This document shows positions 1 to 5,272 of a stretch of DNA of 5,272 nucleotides, piece by piece (position 1 is the stretch's first letter; every line of letters starts with the position of its first letter). The notes below the pieces were generated by a model, which saw nothing but the letters and a program-made list of their open reading frames with translations, was not told the DNA's origin and searched no databases. Position numbers and translations under genes: made by a program. Origin of the DNA: Gallionella sp. (lineage in GTDB: Bacteria; Pseudomonadota; Gammaproteobacteria; Burkholderiales; Gallionellaceae); NCBI GenBank assembly GCA_025362155.1, contig JANYHX010000233.1, positions 1 through 5,272 on the forward strand, in the 5' to 3' direction.

Positions 1-86
1 CGTAATGGGTGAATGGCAATTGGCGTTTGACGTATGCCTTTGAGGGCGAAGATGCCATTCTTGTAGATTATCAGGATTATCACTAA
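1..86 (+). pseudogene. 3' end of a HigB-type toxin (RelE/ParE fold), frame broken near the window start
   Basis: Reading codons from position 6 to the TAA at 84-86 gives WVNGNWRLTYAFEG, then EDAILVDYQDYH. This is the characteristic C-terminus of the HigB/RelE-like mRNA interferase family (VNGNWR, a following FxFEG, and a terminal DYH). HigB toxins cleave mRNA at the ribosome and are neutralised by HigA, which follows 10 bases downstream in the usual higB-higA order. The same frame has a TAA at 3-5, directly before the Trp codon, in the middle of what should be conserved toxin sequence. The toxin frame therefore cannot run continuously from upstream. The other two forward frames close at 10-12 and 41-43. 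Either a small indel lies at about positions 1-9 (one lost T, or a 5-base AATGG duplication, would both explain it), or the sequence has an error there. Family assignment is firm for so short a piece. The call of a pseudogene depends on the unseen upstream part. Confidence 0.62.
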
Positions 87-90
87 GGAG
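85..90 (+). promoter_or_regulatory. Shine-Dalgarno site of higA
   Basis: AAGGAG lies six bases before the ATG at 97 and overlaps the last base of the toxin stop codon. It is the strongest ribosome binding site seen in the window and fixes the antitoxin start at 97 rather than at the second Met (codon 4). Its position suggests that translation of higA was coupled to, or at least closely follows, the toxin reading frame. Confidence 0.7.
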
Positions 91-96
91 ATAGAA

Positions 97-405
97 ATGG
101 CACGTATGTTTAATCCGCCACATCCGGCAGAAACTTTGCGCGAAGATGTGTTGCCTGCGCTGGGGCTTACGGTAGCAGAGGCGGCGCGGCAATTGGGTAT
201 CTCGCGTGTGCAGTTGTCGCGGGTAATCAACCAGCGGTCGGGCATTTCGGCTGACTTGGCGTTGCGGCTGGAGGTATGGCTGGCAACACCGAAGGGTGGC
301 CCGAGCGCGGAAAGTTGGTTGCGCGGACAGGCGGCCTACGATTTATGGCAGGCATCAAAAGGAAAGCGCCCGGTGGTTTCCCGCGCGGTAGCGCATCGGG
401 CTTAA
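97..405 (+). CDS. higA: HigA-family antitoxin, XRE-type helix-turn-helix
   Basis: A 102-residue protein matching the HigA addiction-module antidote family along its length. It opens with HPAETLREDVLPALGLT (residues 9-25), the family's conserved N-terminal segment. The XRE-type helix-turn-helix follows at about residues 25-46, with ARQLGISRVQLSRVINQRSG reading as the two DNA-binding helices. It is followed by ISADLALRLEVWL (50-62) and the late motif SWLRGQAAYDLWQA (73-86). HigA proteins bind and block the HigB toxin and repress their own operon through the helix-turn-helix. The loop PKGGPSAE (65-72) differs from the more usual TSPEFW wording, and a basic tail follows residue 88, but length and all core elements are intact. 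The gene sits 10 bases after the toxin stop with a good ribosome binding site. Its promoter and operator would lie upstream of higB, outside the window. If the toxin is dead, this antitoxin is an orphan that could still act as a repressor or neutralise related toxins elsewhere. Confidence 0.9.
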   Translation: MARMFNPPHPAETLREDVLPALGLTVAEAARQLGISRVQLSRVINQRSGISADLALRLEVWLATPKGGPSAESWLRGQAAYDLWQASKGKRPVVSRAVAHRA

Positions 406-415
406 TCGCCCCTGC

Positions 416-1168
416 ATGAACGATCAACAACTGCTACGCTACAGCCGCCACATCCTGCTGGCGGAGATCGGTATCGAGGGGCAGCAACGCCTGAATGATG
501 CAAAGGTGCTCGTCATCGGGCTGGGCGGGCTGGGTTCGCCCGCCGCGCTGTATCTGGCCGCCAGTGGGGTCGGCCATCTGACTTTGTGCGACGATGACAC
601 GGTGGAGTTGAGTAATCTGCAGCGTCAGGTCATCCACCGCACTGCGTCAATCGGGCAGCCCAAGGCCGCGTCCGCGCGAGCTGCGCTGCACGACATCAAT
701 CCCGAAGTCGAATGCCTTGCGCTGGCGGTGCGCGCCGATGCGACGCAACTGGGCGAGCTGGTCGGCAAGGCTGATGTGGTGCTGGATTGCAGCGATAATT
801 TTGCCACGCGCTATACGGTCAACCACGCTTGCCTGGCTTTGCGCAAACCGCTGGTGTCGGGCGCGGCGATCCAGTTCGACGGGCAGGTTGCGGTTTTCGA
901 TTTTCGCCATGCGCATGCGCCCTGCTATAACTGCCTGTTCCCCGAAGATAGTGTGGCTGCCGAATTGCGCTGCGCAACCACTGGTGTATTTGCGCCATTG
1001 ACGGGCGTGATCGGCACATTACAGGCGGCTGAAGCGCTCAAGTTACTGATGGGCATTGATCACGGCTTGAGCGGCAAGTTGCTGACATTCAACGCACTGA
1101 ACACAACTATCACGCGCAGCATATTGACCCAGGATCCGGCTTGCGGGGTTTGCGCTAGCGCTTATTGA
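416..1168 (+). CDS. moeB: MoeB/ThiF/HesA-family sulfur-carrier adenylyltransferase
   Basis: A 250-residue E1-like enzyme, the normal length for MoeB and ThiF. These cytoplasmic enzymes use ATP to adenylate the C-terminal Gly-Gly of a ubiquitin-like sulfur carrier (MoaD for molybdopterin, ThiS for thiamine). Visible elements: RYSRHILLAEIG near the N-terminus (8-19); the nucleotide-binding GLGGLG at 35-40; the acidic strand end DDDTVELSNLQRQ (59-71), containing the Asn, Gln and Arg used in ATP contact; the Asp of DCSDN (124-128), expected to bind Mg; zinc cysteine pairs at 170/173 (CYNC) and 243/246 (CGVC); and Cys186 in RCATTG near the position of the variable catalytic cysteine. The stretch GVIGTLQAAEALKLL (197-211) is typical of the family. 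There is no C-terminal rhodanese domain. Similarity to E. coli MoeB and ThiF looks comparable and no moaD, thiS or thiG neighbour is visible, so the moeB symbol is the usual annotation rather than proven. The start at 416 is the only Met placed before the conserved N-terminus. It has no recognisable Shine-Dalgarno and lies 10 bases after higA, so translation may depend on coupling. Confidence 0.88.
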   Translation: MNDQQLLRYSRHILLAEIGIEGQQRLNDAKVLVIGLGGLGSPAALYLAASGVGHLTLCDDDTVELSNLQRQVIHRTASIGQPKAASARAALHDINPEVECLALAVRADATQLGELVGKADVVLDCSDNFATRYTVNHACLALRKPLVSGAAIQFDGQVAVFDFRHAHAPCYNCLFPEDSVAAELRCATTGVFAPLTGVIGTLQAAEALKLLMGIDHGLSGKLLTFNALNTTITRSILTQDPACGVCASAY

Positions 1169-1169
1169 T

Positions 1170-1297
1170 CTTCACGTAATTCATACGCCGTTCACCCTGA
1201 GGTATCGAAGGGTACAGACCCTTGGTAATTGGGCTTCGATACCTCAGCCCGAACGGCATATTTGTCGCTAATTATGTAAAGCTCAATAAACGTGAAG
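1170..1297. repeat. REP/MITE-like imperfect palindrome in the moeB-glmU gap
   Basis: Two 28-base arms face each other, 1183-1210 and 1234-1261, with 24 of 28 positions complementary and a 23-base spacer. The best-conserved parts are CTGAGGTATCGAAG on the left against CTTCGATACCTCAG on the right, and CCGTTC against GAACGG. A three-base mismatch (ACC against what would be GGG) separates these blocks. Farther out, CTTCACGT at 1170-1177 is the exact complement of ACGTGAAG at 1290-1297, so the element may extend over the full 128 bases. The arms resemble the widespread proteobacterial intergenic repeats that begin CCGTTC..CCTGAG and contain TCGAAG; this is recalled, not searched. Inside, AAGGGT (1208-1213) and ACCCTT (1218-1223) form a competing short hairpin. 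No T-run follows either arm, so it is not a standard intrinsic terminator, although it could stabilise the 3' end of moeB mRNA or reduce readthrough into glmU. No other feature except the glmU promoter elements occupies this gap. Confidence 0.72.
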
Positions 1298-1322
1298 TCG
1301 TGCGCCGGATAGCGGCTTTGTT

Positions 1323-1328
1323 TATAAT
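1323..1328 (+). promoter_or_regulatory. Candidate -10 box of the glmUS promoter
   Basis: A perfect TATAAT lies 22 bases before the glmU ATG, preceded by T-rich sequence, which would put transcription start near 1334-1336 and leave a leader of only about 15 bases. No hexamer resembling TTGACA is found 16-18 bases upstream (that stretch is GC-rich, around 1299-1306), so the promoter would be of the weak -35 kind or activator-dependent. The box sits 26 bases beyond the outer edge of the palindromic element. The call rests on the -10 match and its location alone. Confidence 0.5.
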
Positions 1329-1330
1329 CC

Positions 1331-1346
1331 GCTTTCTTTAGAAAGC
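1331..1346 (+). promoter_or_regulatory. Perfect hairpin over the glmU ribosome binding region
   Basis: GCTTTCT (1331-1337) and AGAAAGC (1340-1346) are exact complements separated by two bases, so in RNA about six pairs would close a four-base loop. The right arm contains the only purine-rich stretch (AGAAAG) that could serve as a Shine-Dalgarno for the ATG at 1351, so folding would hide it. If transcription starts near 1335, much of the left arm would be missing from the mRNA and the hairpin would form only in transcripts begun farther upstream, for example readthrough from moeB. Confidence 0.4.
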
Positions 1347-1350
1347 TAAT

Positions 1351-2715
1351 ATGAGTCCGTTGAACATTGTCATCCTCGCTGCCGGTAAGGGCACGCGCAT
1401 GTATTCCGAAAAACCCAAAGTGTTGCACGCGCTGGCTGGAAAGCCGTTGCTACAGCATGTATTGGACTGCGCCGCGATGCTGAATCCCCAACAGGTCTGT
1501 GTGGTATACGGGTATGGCGGTGAAGCTGTGCCAGCAGCCATGCAACAATATGCGGACGTGACCTTCGTTGTGCAGAATCCTCAAATGGGCACCGGGCATG
1601 CGGTACAACAGGCGATGCCGCATCTTGGCGATGCTAGTAACACGCTGGTGCTCTACGGCGATGTGCCGCTTATCCAGTGCAGTACGCTGCATCAAATGCA
1701 ACAGGCGGGGGATGGCCTGGTAATACTCACTATTAACCTGAAAAATCCAACCGGCTATGGGCGCATCGTGCGCGACGCACAGGGTAGAGTGCTCAGCATT
1801 ATCGAGGAAAAAGATGCCACGCCTGAACAACGTAAAATTGAGGAAGTGAATACTGGCATTCTGCTTGCGCCAACCAAAATGTTGCGTGACTGGCTGGCAA
1901 AATTACGGAATAACAATTCCCAGGGCGAGTACTACTTGACCGACATCGTGAGCCTGGCCGTGCAACAAGGCGTAGCGGTACATACTTCGCACCCGGCGCA
2001 TGAATGGGAAATACACGGGATAAATAGCAAGTCACAGTTAGCTACGCTGGAACGCACCTGGCAATTGGTCGAGGCTCACCGTTTGCTGGAGCAGGGCGTA
2101 ACGCTGGCCGATCCGGCGCGTATTGATGTGCGTGGCAAACTGAGCTGCGGGCGCGATGTAGAGATCGATGTCGGTTGCATCTTTGAGGGTGAAGTAAGCT
2201 TGGGCGACAGAGTGCGCGTGGGGGCTTACAGCGTAATCAGGAATTCCAGAATTGCCGCCGGCACCCACATCGCGCCATATAGCCACGTCGATAGCAGCGA
2301 AGTAGGGGCTAACTGCAAGATTGGTCCGTATGCGCGTTTACGTCCCGGCACCAAGCTAGGGGATGAAGTACACGTAGGCAATTTTGTCGAGGTCAAAAAC
2401 AGCGAGATCGCTGCAAACAGCAAGGCCAATCATCTGAGTTATATCGGCGATAGCACCATCGGCAGTCGTGTAAATATCGGCGCAGGCACGATCACTTGTA
2501 ATTACGATGGCGCCAATAAATACCGCACCATCATTGAAGACGATGTGTTCATTGGCTCGGATACGCAACTGGTAGCGCCGGTCACAGTGGGTAAAGGCGC
2601 GACGATAGGCGCGGGTTCGACTATTACCCGCGATGCGCCCAAGGGTGAGCTCACCCTGTCGCGCACCAAGCAGGTGACTGTCGCCGGATGGAAACGGCCG
2701 AGCAAGAAAAAATAA
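1351..2715 (+). CDS. glmU: Bifunctional UDP-GlcNAc pyrophosphorylase / glucosamine-1-phosphate acetyltransferase GlmU
   Basis: A 454-residue protein, two shorter than E. coli GlmU and co-linear with it. It acetylates glucosamine-1-phosphate with acetyl-CoA in its C-terminal half and couples the product to UTP in its N-terminal half, giving UDP-GlcNAc for peptidoglycan and lipopolysaccharide; the enzyme is a cytoplasmic trimer. The uridylyltransferase domain (about 1-227) shows LAAGKGTRM (9-17) with its catalytic Arg16, QMGTGHA (78-84), YGD with metal ligand Asp104, EEK (152-154), the Asn-Thr-Gly of VNTG (167-169) and Asn225 of GINS, the second metal ligand. A linker helix leads to a left-handed beta-helix of hexapeptide repeats from about 250. 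Acetyltransferase residues are all present: Arg331, Lys349, the catalytic His361 in [12 protein letters not shown] (384-387), Ser403, Ala421 and Arg438. The basic tail RPSKKK ends the chain. The next Met (codon 17) would destroy the nucleotide loop, so 1351 is the start. It lies 21 bases before glmS on the same strand. Confidence 0.98.
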   Translation: MSPLNIVILAAGKGTRMYSEKPKVLHALAGKPLLQHVLDCAAMLNPQQVCVVYGYGGEAVPAAMQQYADVTFVVQNPQMGTGHAVQQAMPHLGDASNTLVLYGDVPLIQCSTLHQMQQAGDGLVILTINLKNPTGYGRIVRDAQGRVLSIIEEKDATPEQRKIEEVNTGILLAPTKMLRDWLAKLRNNNSQGEYYLTDIVSLAVQQGVAVHTSHPAHEWEIHGINSKSQLATLERTWQLVEAHRLLEQGVTLADPARIDVRGKLSCGRDVEIDVGCIFEGEVSLGDRVRVGAYSVIRNSRIAAGTHIAPYSHVDSSEVGANCKIGPYARLRPGTKLGDEVHVGNFVEVKNSEIAANSKANHLSYIGDSTIGSRVNIGAGTITCNYDGANKYRTIIEDDVFIGSDTQLVAPVTVGKGATIGAGSTITRDAPKGELTLSRTKQVTVAGWKRPSKKK

Positions 2716-2724
2716 ACTGTTTAT

Positions 2725-2729
2725 CGGAG
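2725..2729 (+). promoter_or_regulatory. Shine-Dalgarno site of glmS
   Basis: CGGAG, with GGAG at 2726-2729, lies seven bases before the glmS ATG inside the 21-base glmU-glmS gap. The gap is too short to hold a promoter with a leader, a glmS ribozyme of the Gram-positive type, or a long GlmZ-type small-RNA target leader, so glmS expression probably follows glmU transcription. Confidence 0.65.
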
Positions 2730-2736
2730 TTTAAAA

Positions 2737-4563
2737 ATGTGTGGGATCGTAGGGGCTGTAGCGCAACGCAATGTGGTGCCAATTTTGCTGGAGGGATTGC
2801 AACGTCTGGAATATCGCGGTTATGACTCGGCCGGTTTGGTGGTAGTGCATAACGGGCAACTGGAGCGTGTGCGCAGCATCGGGCGCGTCGCAGAACTTAC
2901 CGAGAAAAGTGCAAACACCCAAGGGCTGATTGGTATTGCCCATACCCGCTGGGCTACCCACGGCGTTCCCAGCCTGCGTAACGCCCACCCGCACATCAGC
3001 AAAGACCTCATTGCCGTGGTGCATAACGGCATTATCGAAAATTATGAGGTACTGCGCACCCGTCTCACCACGGCGGGTTATGAGTTCACCTCGGATACCG
3101 ATACTGAAGTCATCGCCCATTTGATACACAGCCACTATGCGCGCGGCAACTCTCTGCTGCTGGCTACCCAAGCATCGCTGGCCGAATTGATCGGCGCTTA
3201 CGCCATAGGCGTAGTCGCGGCGGACAATCCCGACCAACTTATCTGCGCGCGACGTGGCAGCCCATTGTTGCTGGGGGTAGGGATAGGGGAACATTTCATC
3301 GCCTCGGATGTATCCGCGCTGTTGCCGGTGACGCGCAAAGTGGTTTATCTCGAAGAGGGCGACATAGCCGAAGTGGGGAGACACAGTTATCAAATTTTTG
3401 ATGCGCAGGGAAAACGTGTAGAGCGCGCTGTGCAAATCAGCGAAATGAGCAACGAGAGCGTGCAGTTAGGCCAGTATCGCCACTACATGCAAAAGGAAAT
3501 TCACGAACAGCCGCAAGCATTGGCGGACACGCTTGAGTCAGTGTGCAATAGCCAGTCGTTGGTGCCGGGAATTTTTGGGGCGGAAGCCGCAGCAACTTTT
3601 GCCGACATCGACAGCATTTTGATCCTGGCCTGCGGCACCAGTTACCACGCCGGATTGGTGGCGCGCTATTGGCTGGAAGAAATCACCGCCATCCGCTGTA
3701 CGGTAGAAGTCGCCAGCGAATATCGCTATCGCATCAGCGTACCTAACCCAAAAACTTTAGTGGTGGTGATCTCGCAATCCGGCGAGACTGCCGATACGCA
3801 GGCCGCGCTGAACTATGCCAAGGCGCACGGCCACCTTCATACGCTGGCGATTTGCAATGTGCCGGAAAGCGCGTTGGTGCGCCTGTGCAAGCTGCGTTTG
3901 CTGACGCGCGCCGGGCCGGAAATCGGCGTGGCGTCGACCAAAGCCTTTACCACACAGCTTGCCGCGCTATTCTTGTTGACGCTGGTACTGGCCAAACAGC
4001 GCGGACGATTGACGACGGAGCAGGAACAAAAACATCTGCACGAATTGCGCCACCTGCCCAGTGCAGTGCAAAAAGTACTGGATCTGGAACCTGAGATTGC
4101 CATACTCGCCGAGCAGTTCGCCAATAAACATCACGCACTATTTCTGGGACGCGGTTTGCATTATCCAATCGCGCTGGAAGGGGCGCTCAAACTCAAGGAA
4201 ATCTCCTACATTCACGCCGAAGCCTATCCTGCCGGGGAACTGAAGCACGGCCCATTGGCGTTGGTGGACAAGGATATGCCGGTGATCTCGGTGGCACCGA
4301 ACGATGCGCTATTGGAAAAGCTGAAATCCAATCTGCAGGAAGTGCGTGCCCGCGGCGGTGAGTTATATGTTTTCGCCGATGCCAATACCCATATTCAAGC
4401 AGCCCCTGGCATACACATCATGCAAATGCCCGAGCACGCCGGTTATTTGAGTCCAATTTTGCATACCATTCCGTTGCAATTGTTGGCTTATTACGTTGCG
4501 CTGCAAAAAGGTACCGATGTGGATAAGCCCAGAAACCTGGCCAAGTCGGTGACGGTGGAATAA
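2737..4563 (+). CDS. glmS: Glutamine--fructose-6-phosphate aminotransferase (isomerizing) GlmS
   Basis: A 608-residue protein, one shorter than E. coli GlmS. It converts fructose-6-phosphate and glutamine to glucosamine-6-phosphate and glutamate, the committed step of amino-sugar synthesis. The glutaminase half (about 1-240) is a class II amidotransferase: Met is followed by the nucleophile Cys2 ([10 protein letters not shown]), which becomes the N-terminus after Met removal. YRGYDSAG (26-33), HTRWATHG (69-76), HPH (84-86), HNG (96-98) and the Asp of SDTDTE (119-124) complete the glutamine site. The isomerase half has two SIS domains: CGTS (299-302) and SQSGETADT (346-354) in the first, then STKAFTTQ (400-407), [20 protein letters not shown] (470-489) with catalytic Glu487, the family His504 in KHGP, and the C-terminal [13 protein letters not shown] with Lys603. 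All catalytic residues expected of the family are present, so the enzyme should be active. The stop codon directly abuts that of the convergent ankyrin gene. Confidence 0.98.
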   Translation: MCGIVGAVAQRNVVPILLEGLQRLEYRGYDSAGLVVVHNGQLERVRSIGRVAELTEKSANTQGLIGIAHTRWATHGVPSLRNAHPHISKDLIAVVHNGIIENYEVLRTRLTTAGYEFTSDTDTEVIAHLIHSHYARGNSLLLATQASLAELIGAYAIGVVAADNPDQLICARRGSPLLLGVGIGEHFIASDVSALLPVTRKVVYLEEGDIAEVGRHSYQIFDAQGKRVERAVQISEMSNESVQLGQYRHYMQKEIHEQPQALADTLESVCNSQSLVPGIFGAEAAATFADIDSILILACGTSYHAGLVARYWLEEITAIRCTVEVASEYRYRISVPNPKTLVVVISQSGETADTQAALNYAKAHGHLHTLAICNVPESALVRLCKLRLLTRAGPEIGVASTKAFTTQLAALFLLTLVLAKQRGRLTTEQEQKHLHELRHLPSAVQKVLDLEPEIAILAEQFANKHHALFLGRGLHYPIALEGALKLKEISYIHAEAYPAGELKHGPLALVDKDMPVISVAPNDALLEKLKSNLQEVRARGGELYVFADANTHIQAAPGIHIMQMPEHAGYLSPILHTIPLQLLAYYVALQKGTDVDKPRNLAKSVTVE

Positions 4564-5272
4564 TTAACTGGTTGCGCTGAGCAAAGCCACAATTTCTGAA
4601 TGTTTATTTTTTATTGCCAGCTTCAACGGCGTGGTGCCATCCTGATATTCTGAATTTCGGAATGCGCCTTTGGCAAGCAGGAGTTTAACTACTTCGGTGT
4701 GGCCATTTGCGGCGGCCTTATGCAGAGGAGACCAGCCGTCGTTACTGGGAAGATTAACGTCAGCACCCGCAGCGATCAATTGTCCTATAGCAAGCAAATG
4801 GCCGCGTGAGGCGGCTTGCAATAACGGCGTCCAGCCATGATTGCTGCGTTCATTTACCGGCGCGTGCTTTTCAATAAGCAATTTCACCACGTTGCTATAG
4901 CCATTGAATGCCGCCCAATGCAGTGGTCCATAACCTGCGGTATCCTTGGCACAGACGTCGGCACCGCTGCGAATCAGGAGCAGCGCAACTTCTTCCTTGC
5001 CATTGAAAGTGGATACCATCAGCGGTGTCCAGCCATGTTCATCGCTCGCATTGATATCTACGCCGGAACTGAGGAATGCCACAACGGTTGAATAATCACC
5101 TTTTTCGGCTGACTGGACAAACCCCTTGGGAGAAAAAGCATAGCCTTGTTGTTCGATAGCGGCTTTTTTGGATGCTTCAACATCACCCCAAAGGGTCGCC
5201 CCTGCGGCGGCTTGCTGTTGCTGGAGACGTATTTTGGCGTGAGCCATGCTTAATGCAAAAATTTCGGATGCT
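4564..5272 (-). CDS. Ankyrin-repeat protein, probably incomplete at its N-terminus
   Basis: The protein is almost wholly ankyrin repeats. Counting from the Met at 5247-5245, an entry repeat covers about residues 41-69, four full repeats of exactly 33 residues follow at 70-102, 103-135, 136-168 and 169-201, and a capping repeat ends the chain at 227. Each full repeat shows the GWTPL or GYGPL turn, an AAxxGH-like helix and the VxLLLxxGADVN ending. Such repeats bind other proteins; the partner and role cannot be told from sequence, and no enzymatic, membrane or signal segment is visible. The part before the repeats is Ala- and Gln-rich (QQQQAAAGA near residue 9). The Met at 5247 has no Shine-Dalgarno, and the frame is open upstream of it to the window edge, reading ASEIFALS before the Met. 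The true start is therefore probably outside the window; 5247 is the fallback, giving 227 residues. It is transcribed toward glmS, with no bases between the two stop codons. Confidence 0.85.
   Translation of the reverse strand, partial: ASEIFALSMAHAKIRLQQQQAAAGATLWGDVEASKKAAIEQQGYAFSPKGFVQSAEKGDYSTVVAFLSSGVDINASDEHGWTPLMVSTFNGKEEVALLLIRSGADVCAKDTAGYGPLHWAAFNGYSNVVKLLIEKHAPVNERSNHGWTPLLQAASRGHLLAIGQLIAAGADVNLPSNDGWSPLHKAAANGHTEVVKLLLAKGAFRNSEYQDGTTPLKLAIKNKHSEIVALLSATS

Noticed and set aside
1169..1350. Small unrecognised gene or RNA gene between moeB and glmU
   Set aside because: The minus-strand frame at 1192-1428 runs through the palindrome into glmU with no motif, and the region shows no tRNA or other known RNA pattern; repeat and promoter elements explain it.
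1450..1830. Open frame of 126 codons on the minus strand opposite glmU
   Set aside because: It overlaps the catalytic domain of GlmU, has no family features and no supporting ribosome binding site; it is a frame shadow.
2716..2736. glmS ribozyme or long regulatory leader before glmS
   Set aside because: The gap is only 21 bases and contains little beyond a Shine-Dalgarno; there is no room for the ribozyme fold.
2731..3435. Long open frame of 234 codons on the minus strand opposite glmS
   Set aside because: It lies wholly across the conserved GlmS glutaminase domain, shows no recognisable motif, and is explained as a shadow of a GC-biased real gene.
4570..4613. Possible intrinsic terminator for glmS just inside the ankyrin gene
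   Set aside because: The stem is only four pairs and the T-rich run begins about 17 bases after it, so it does not meet the stem-then-U-tract pattern.
4564..5247. CRISPR-like or tandem DNA repeat suggested by regular spacing of about 99 bases
   Set aside because: The periodicity is the 33-codon ankyrin repeat at protein level; the DNA units are diverged and lie in one continuous coding frame.

Overview
The window reads as a piece of chromosome from a Gram-negative bacterium, most likely a betaproteobacterium of the Nitrosomonadales/Gallionellaceae type. That placement is an inference from moderately GC-rich coding sequence, the style of the GlmU and GlmS proteins, the glmU-glmS gene order and a REP-like intergenic palindrome; no taxonomic marker gene is present.

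Layout, left to right. Positions 1-405 hold the end of a HigBA-type toxin-antitoxin locus. The last residues of a HigB/RelE-fold toxin are readable up to the stop at 84-86, but the toxin frame has an in-frame TAA at 3-5, so the toxin looks broken. It is followed by an intact HigA antitoxin (97-405). Ten bases later begins an E1-like adenylyltransferase of the MoeB/ThiF/HesA family (416-1168). The 182-base gap at 1169-1350 holds no gene. It carries a large imperfect palindrome, a TATAAT -10 box and a small perfect hairpin just before the next start codon. Then come glmU (1351-2715) and glmS (2737-4563), 21 bases apart on the same strand and almost certainly co-transcribed. The right end (4564-5272, minus strand) is an ankyrin-repeat protein that converges on glmS with directly abutting stop codons; its reading frame stays open to the window edge, so it is probably 5'-incomplete.

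How the genes work together. GlmS makes glucosamine-6-phosphate from fructose-6-phosphate and glutamine. GlmU carries out the last two steps to UDP-N-acetylglucosamine, the precursor of peptidoglycan and lipopolysaccharide. The intermediate mutase GlmM is not in this window. The MoeB-like protein would adenylate the C-terminus of a small sulfur-carrier protein for molybdopterin or thiamine synthesis and has no evident link to the glm pair. The higBA remnant and the palindromic repeat are the accessory elements in an otherwise housekeeping region. I see no convincing evidence of a new multi-gene system. The points most worth a second look are the disrupted toxin beside an intact antitoxin, the palindromic element at 1170-1297, and the hairpin over the glmU translation start.
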